This document shows positions 62,643 through 64,000 of a stretch of DNA of 64,000 nt, one piece after another. The stretch comes from Corynebacterium sp. HMSC04H06. GTDB lineage: Bacteria > Actinomycetota > Actinomycetes > Mycobacteriales > Mycobacteriaceae. The stretch lies in the NCBI RefSeq assembly GCF_001815935.1, contig NZ_KV823421.1, positions 62,001-126,000 of the forward strand. Reading direction: 5' to 3'. A program made the translations under genes and the position numbers. How positions within the stretch are numbered: position 1 is the stretch's first letter; every line of letters starts with the position of its first letter. The notes beneath the pieces are model-generated. The model was not told the DNA's origin. It worked only from the letters and a program-made list of their open reading frames with translations, and did no database searches.

Positions 62643-64000
62643 TGAGCCTGAGCATTGATCTAACCTTCTGGCAGGCCTTCTTCATGGCGCTGGACTACGC
62701 CATCAAGGCCGTCGCCATCGGCATTGTCCCAGAGGGCCGCCGCCCGTCCAGCTCGAATGCCTGGCTACTGACCATCCTGTTGCTGCCCTTCGTGGGCCTG
62801 CCGCTGTTTTTGCTGATGGGCTCGCCGTATATCAACCGGCGGCGCCACCGCATCCAGCAAGAGGCGAACGAGATGATAGACGACATCACCGCCGCCACCC
62901 CGGATCATCCGGAGGACCGCCTGCCCGCGGAGGTTGAATCCCTCATCCACCTCAACCGCGAGCTGACCGGTTTCCCCTGCCTGGTCGGCCACAACCAGGG
63001 CCTGCACGCGGACTACGCCGAGTGCATCCGGGCGATTGCCCGCGCTATCGATGCCGCCGAGGAATACGTCTACGTCGAAATCTACATCCAGTCCTGGGAC
63101 GAGGCCACCGACGTCTTCTACCAGTCCCTGGCCCGCGCCCGCCAGCGCGGGGTGGAGGTCAAGCTACTACTCGACCAGATAGGCAGCATCAAGTACCCGG
63201 GCTATTTCAGCTTCGGCAAGAAGCTCAACGCCATCGACGTCGACTGGCGCCTCATGCTGCCCATCCAGCTGCACAAATTCCGCTTCCGCCGGCCCGATCT
63301 GCGCAACCACCGCAAGATCGTGGTCATCGACGGCCACACCGGCTTCCTGGGCTCGCTGAACATGATCAAGCGCCAGTACAAGACCGAGGACCGCGCCTGG
63401 ATCGACTACATGGTCGAGCTGACCGGCCCGGTCGTCACCTCCCTGGCCGCCGTCTTCGCCGTGGACTGGTACCTGGAATCCAACGAGACCCTGGGGCTCA
63501 AAGAACTGCCCTACGACGACGCCTGGGACGCCGACGCCAACTTCCTGCAGCTCATCCCCTCCGGGCCGGGCTATACCACGGAGCCGAACCTGCGCATGTT
63601 CAACTCCGTGGTGCACCACGCCAAGGAGCGCCTAGTGATGGTCTCGCCCTATTTCGTCCCAGACGAGTCCCTCATGGAGGCCGTCACCACCGCCTGCTAC
63701 CGCGGCGTGCGGGTGGAGCTCTACGTCTCCGCCAAGGCCGACCAGTTCATGGTCAACCACGCCCAGTCCTCCTACTACCAGACCCTGCTAGAAGCCGGCG
63801 TCCACATTTACCAGTTCCCCGAGCCCTACGTTTTGCATTCCAAGTTCACCCTCGCGGACCCGGACGAGCCGGCCAATACCTCCACCTACCCGCTGGCCAT
63901 GTTCGGCTCTTCCAACATGGACATGCGCTCGTTCGGACTAAACTACGAGTCCACCATGCTGGTAGCCCGCGGCGACCTCATCGACCAGCTCAACCAGCTA
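62642..64000 (+). CDS. cls: Cardiolipin synthase (phospholipase D type), 3' end outside window
   Basis: 453 codons are visible and the frame is open at the window edge. Two N-terminal TM segments (AFFMALDYAIKAVAIGI, LLTILLLPFVGLPLFLLMG) precede the PLD domains. The first HKD motif is RNHRKIVVIDG; the second is seen as LHSKFTLAD with the SSNMDMRSFGLNYE segment. It joins two phosphatidylglycerols, or a related pair, to form cardiolipin in the inner membrane. The start overlaps the xthA stop. Confidence 0.93.
   Translation, partial: MSLSIDLTFWQAFFMALDYAIKAVAIGIVPEGRRPSSSNAWLLTILLLPFVGLPLFLLMGSPYINRRRHRIQQEANEMIDDITAATPDHPEDRLPAEVESLIHLNRELTGFPCLVGHNQGLHADYAECIRAIARAIDAAEEYVYVEIYIQSWDEATDVFYQSLARARQRGVEVKLLLDQIGSIKYPGYFSFGKKLNAIDVDWRLMLPIQLHKFRFRRPDLRNHRKIVVIDGHTGFLGSLNMIKRQYKTEDRAWIDYMVELTGPVVTSLAAVFAVDWYLESNETLGLKELPYDDAWDADANFLQLIPSGPGYTTEPNLRMFNSVVHHAKERLVMVSPYFVPDESLMEAVTTACYRGVRVELYVSAKADQFMVNHAQSSYYQTLLEAGVHIYQFPEPYVLHSKFTLADPDEPANTSTYPLAMFGSSNMDMRSFGLNYESTMLVARGDLIDQLNQL

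Overview
The window is 64 kb of GC-rich actinobacterial chromosome, almost certainly from a Corynebacterium. The evidence is a porA/porH pair of tiny mycomembrane porins beside groEL and a PPK2-type polyphosphate kinase; a Pls/PosA-type nonribosomal peptide synthetase; a CarD-IspD-IspF block; many GTG starts and apparently leaderless promoters; and gene order that follows the Mycobacterium tuberculosis Rv3581c-Rv3628 and Rv0427c-Rv0433 blocks (synteny recalled from memory, not searched). I see no tRNA, rRNA, insertion sequence, prophage or CRISPR array.

Layout. 1-3.6 kb (minus): a truncated NagE-type GlcNAc PTS permease, then ispF, ispD and carD. 3.9-12.5 kb: an LpqE-like lipoprotein, radA, an Rv3587c-like membrane protein, a beta-carbonic anhydrase, mutY, a ThrE-like exporter with a 56-aa DUF4236 gene, and clpC. 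12.7-17.0 kb is a probable lineage-specific insertion (crtB-crtI carotenoid genes, a CAP-domain protein, a DHA2 MFS exporter) between clpC and lysS. 17.1-18.7 kb is lysS. 18.8-25.1 kb is a second insertion: PhoX phosphatase, a 13E12-type HNH protein, CstA, a small Cys-Cys-ending protein and an ArsA-like ATPase. 25.0-34.8 kb (minus) is a folate and housekeeping run: a divergent PanC-like protein, three Rv3603c/3604c/3605c-like genes, folK-folB-folP-folE, ftsH, a single-frame tilS-hpt fusion and a PBP4-type carboxypeptidase, ending at the divergent ppa.

35.3-40 kb (plus): a rhodanese, then a MarR regulator directly abutting a 1278-aa Pls/PosA-type synthetase, the most likely source of unusual chemistry here. 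40-48.7 kb (minus): two secreted metallophosphoesterases, both with D-x-Q in place of D-x-H and with Ser-rich segments, flank PPK2, porA, porH and groEL; an OPT peptide transporter follows. 48.9-58.3 kb (plus): an M20 dipeptidase, a six-gene mrp Na+/H+ antiporter operon with an A/B fusion, and a GT87 glycosyltransferase. 58.3-64 kb: a GCS2-type carboxylate-amine ligase, a LytR_C protein, DUF3263, then divergent def, an acetyltransferase-like gene, xthA and a cardiolipin synthase cut by the window end.

Whole-window traits: head-to-tail genes are commonly joined by TAATG, ATGA or zero-gap junctions, and five convergent pairs share their stop codons through a 4-bp overlap (CTAG, TTAA or CTAA).
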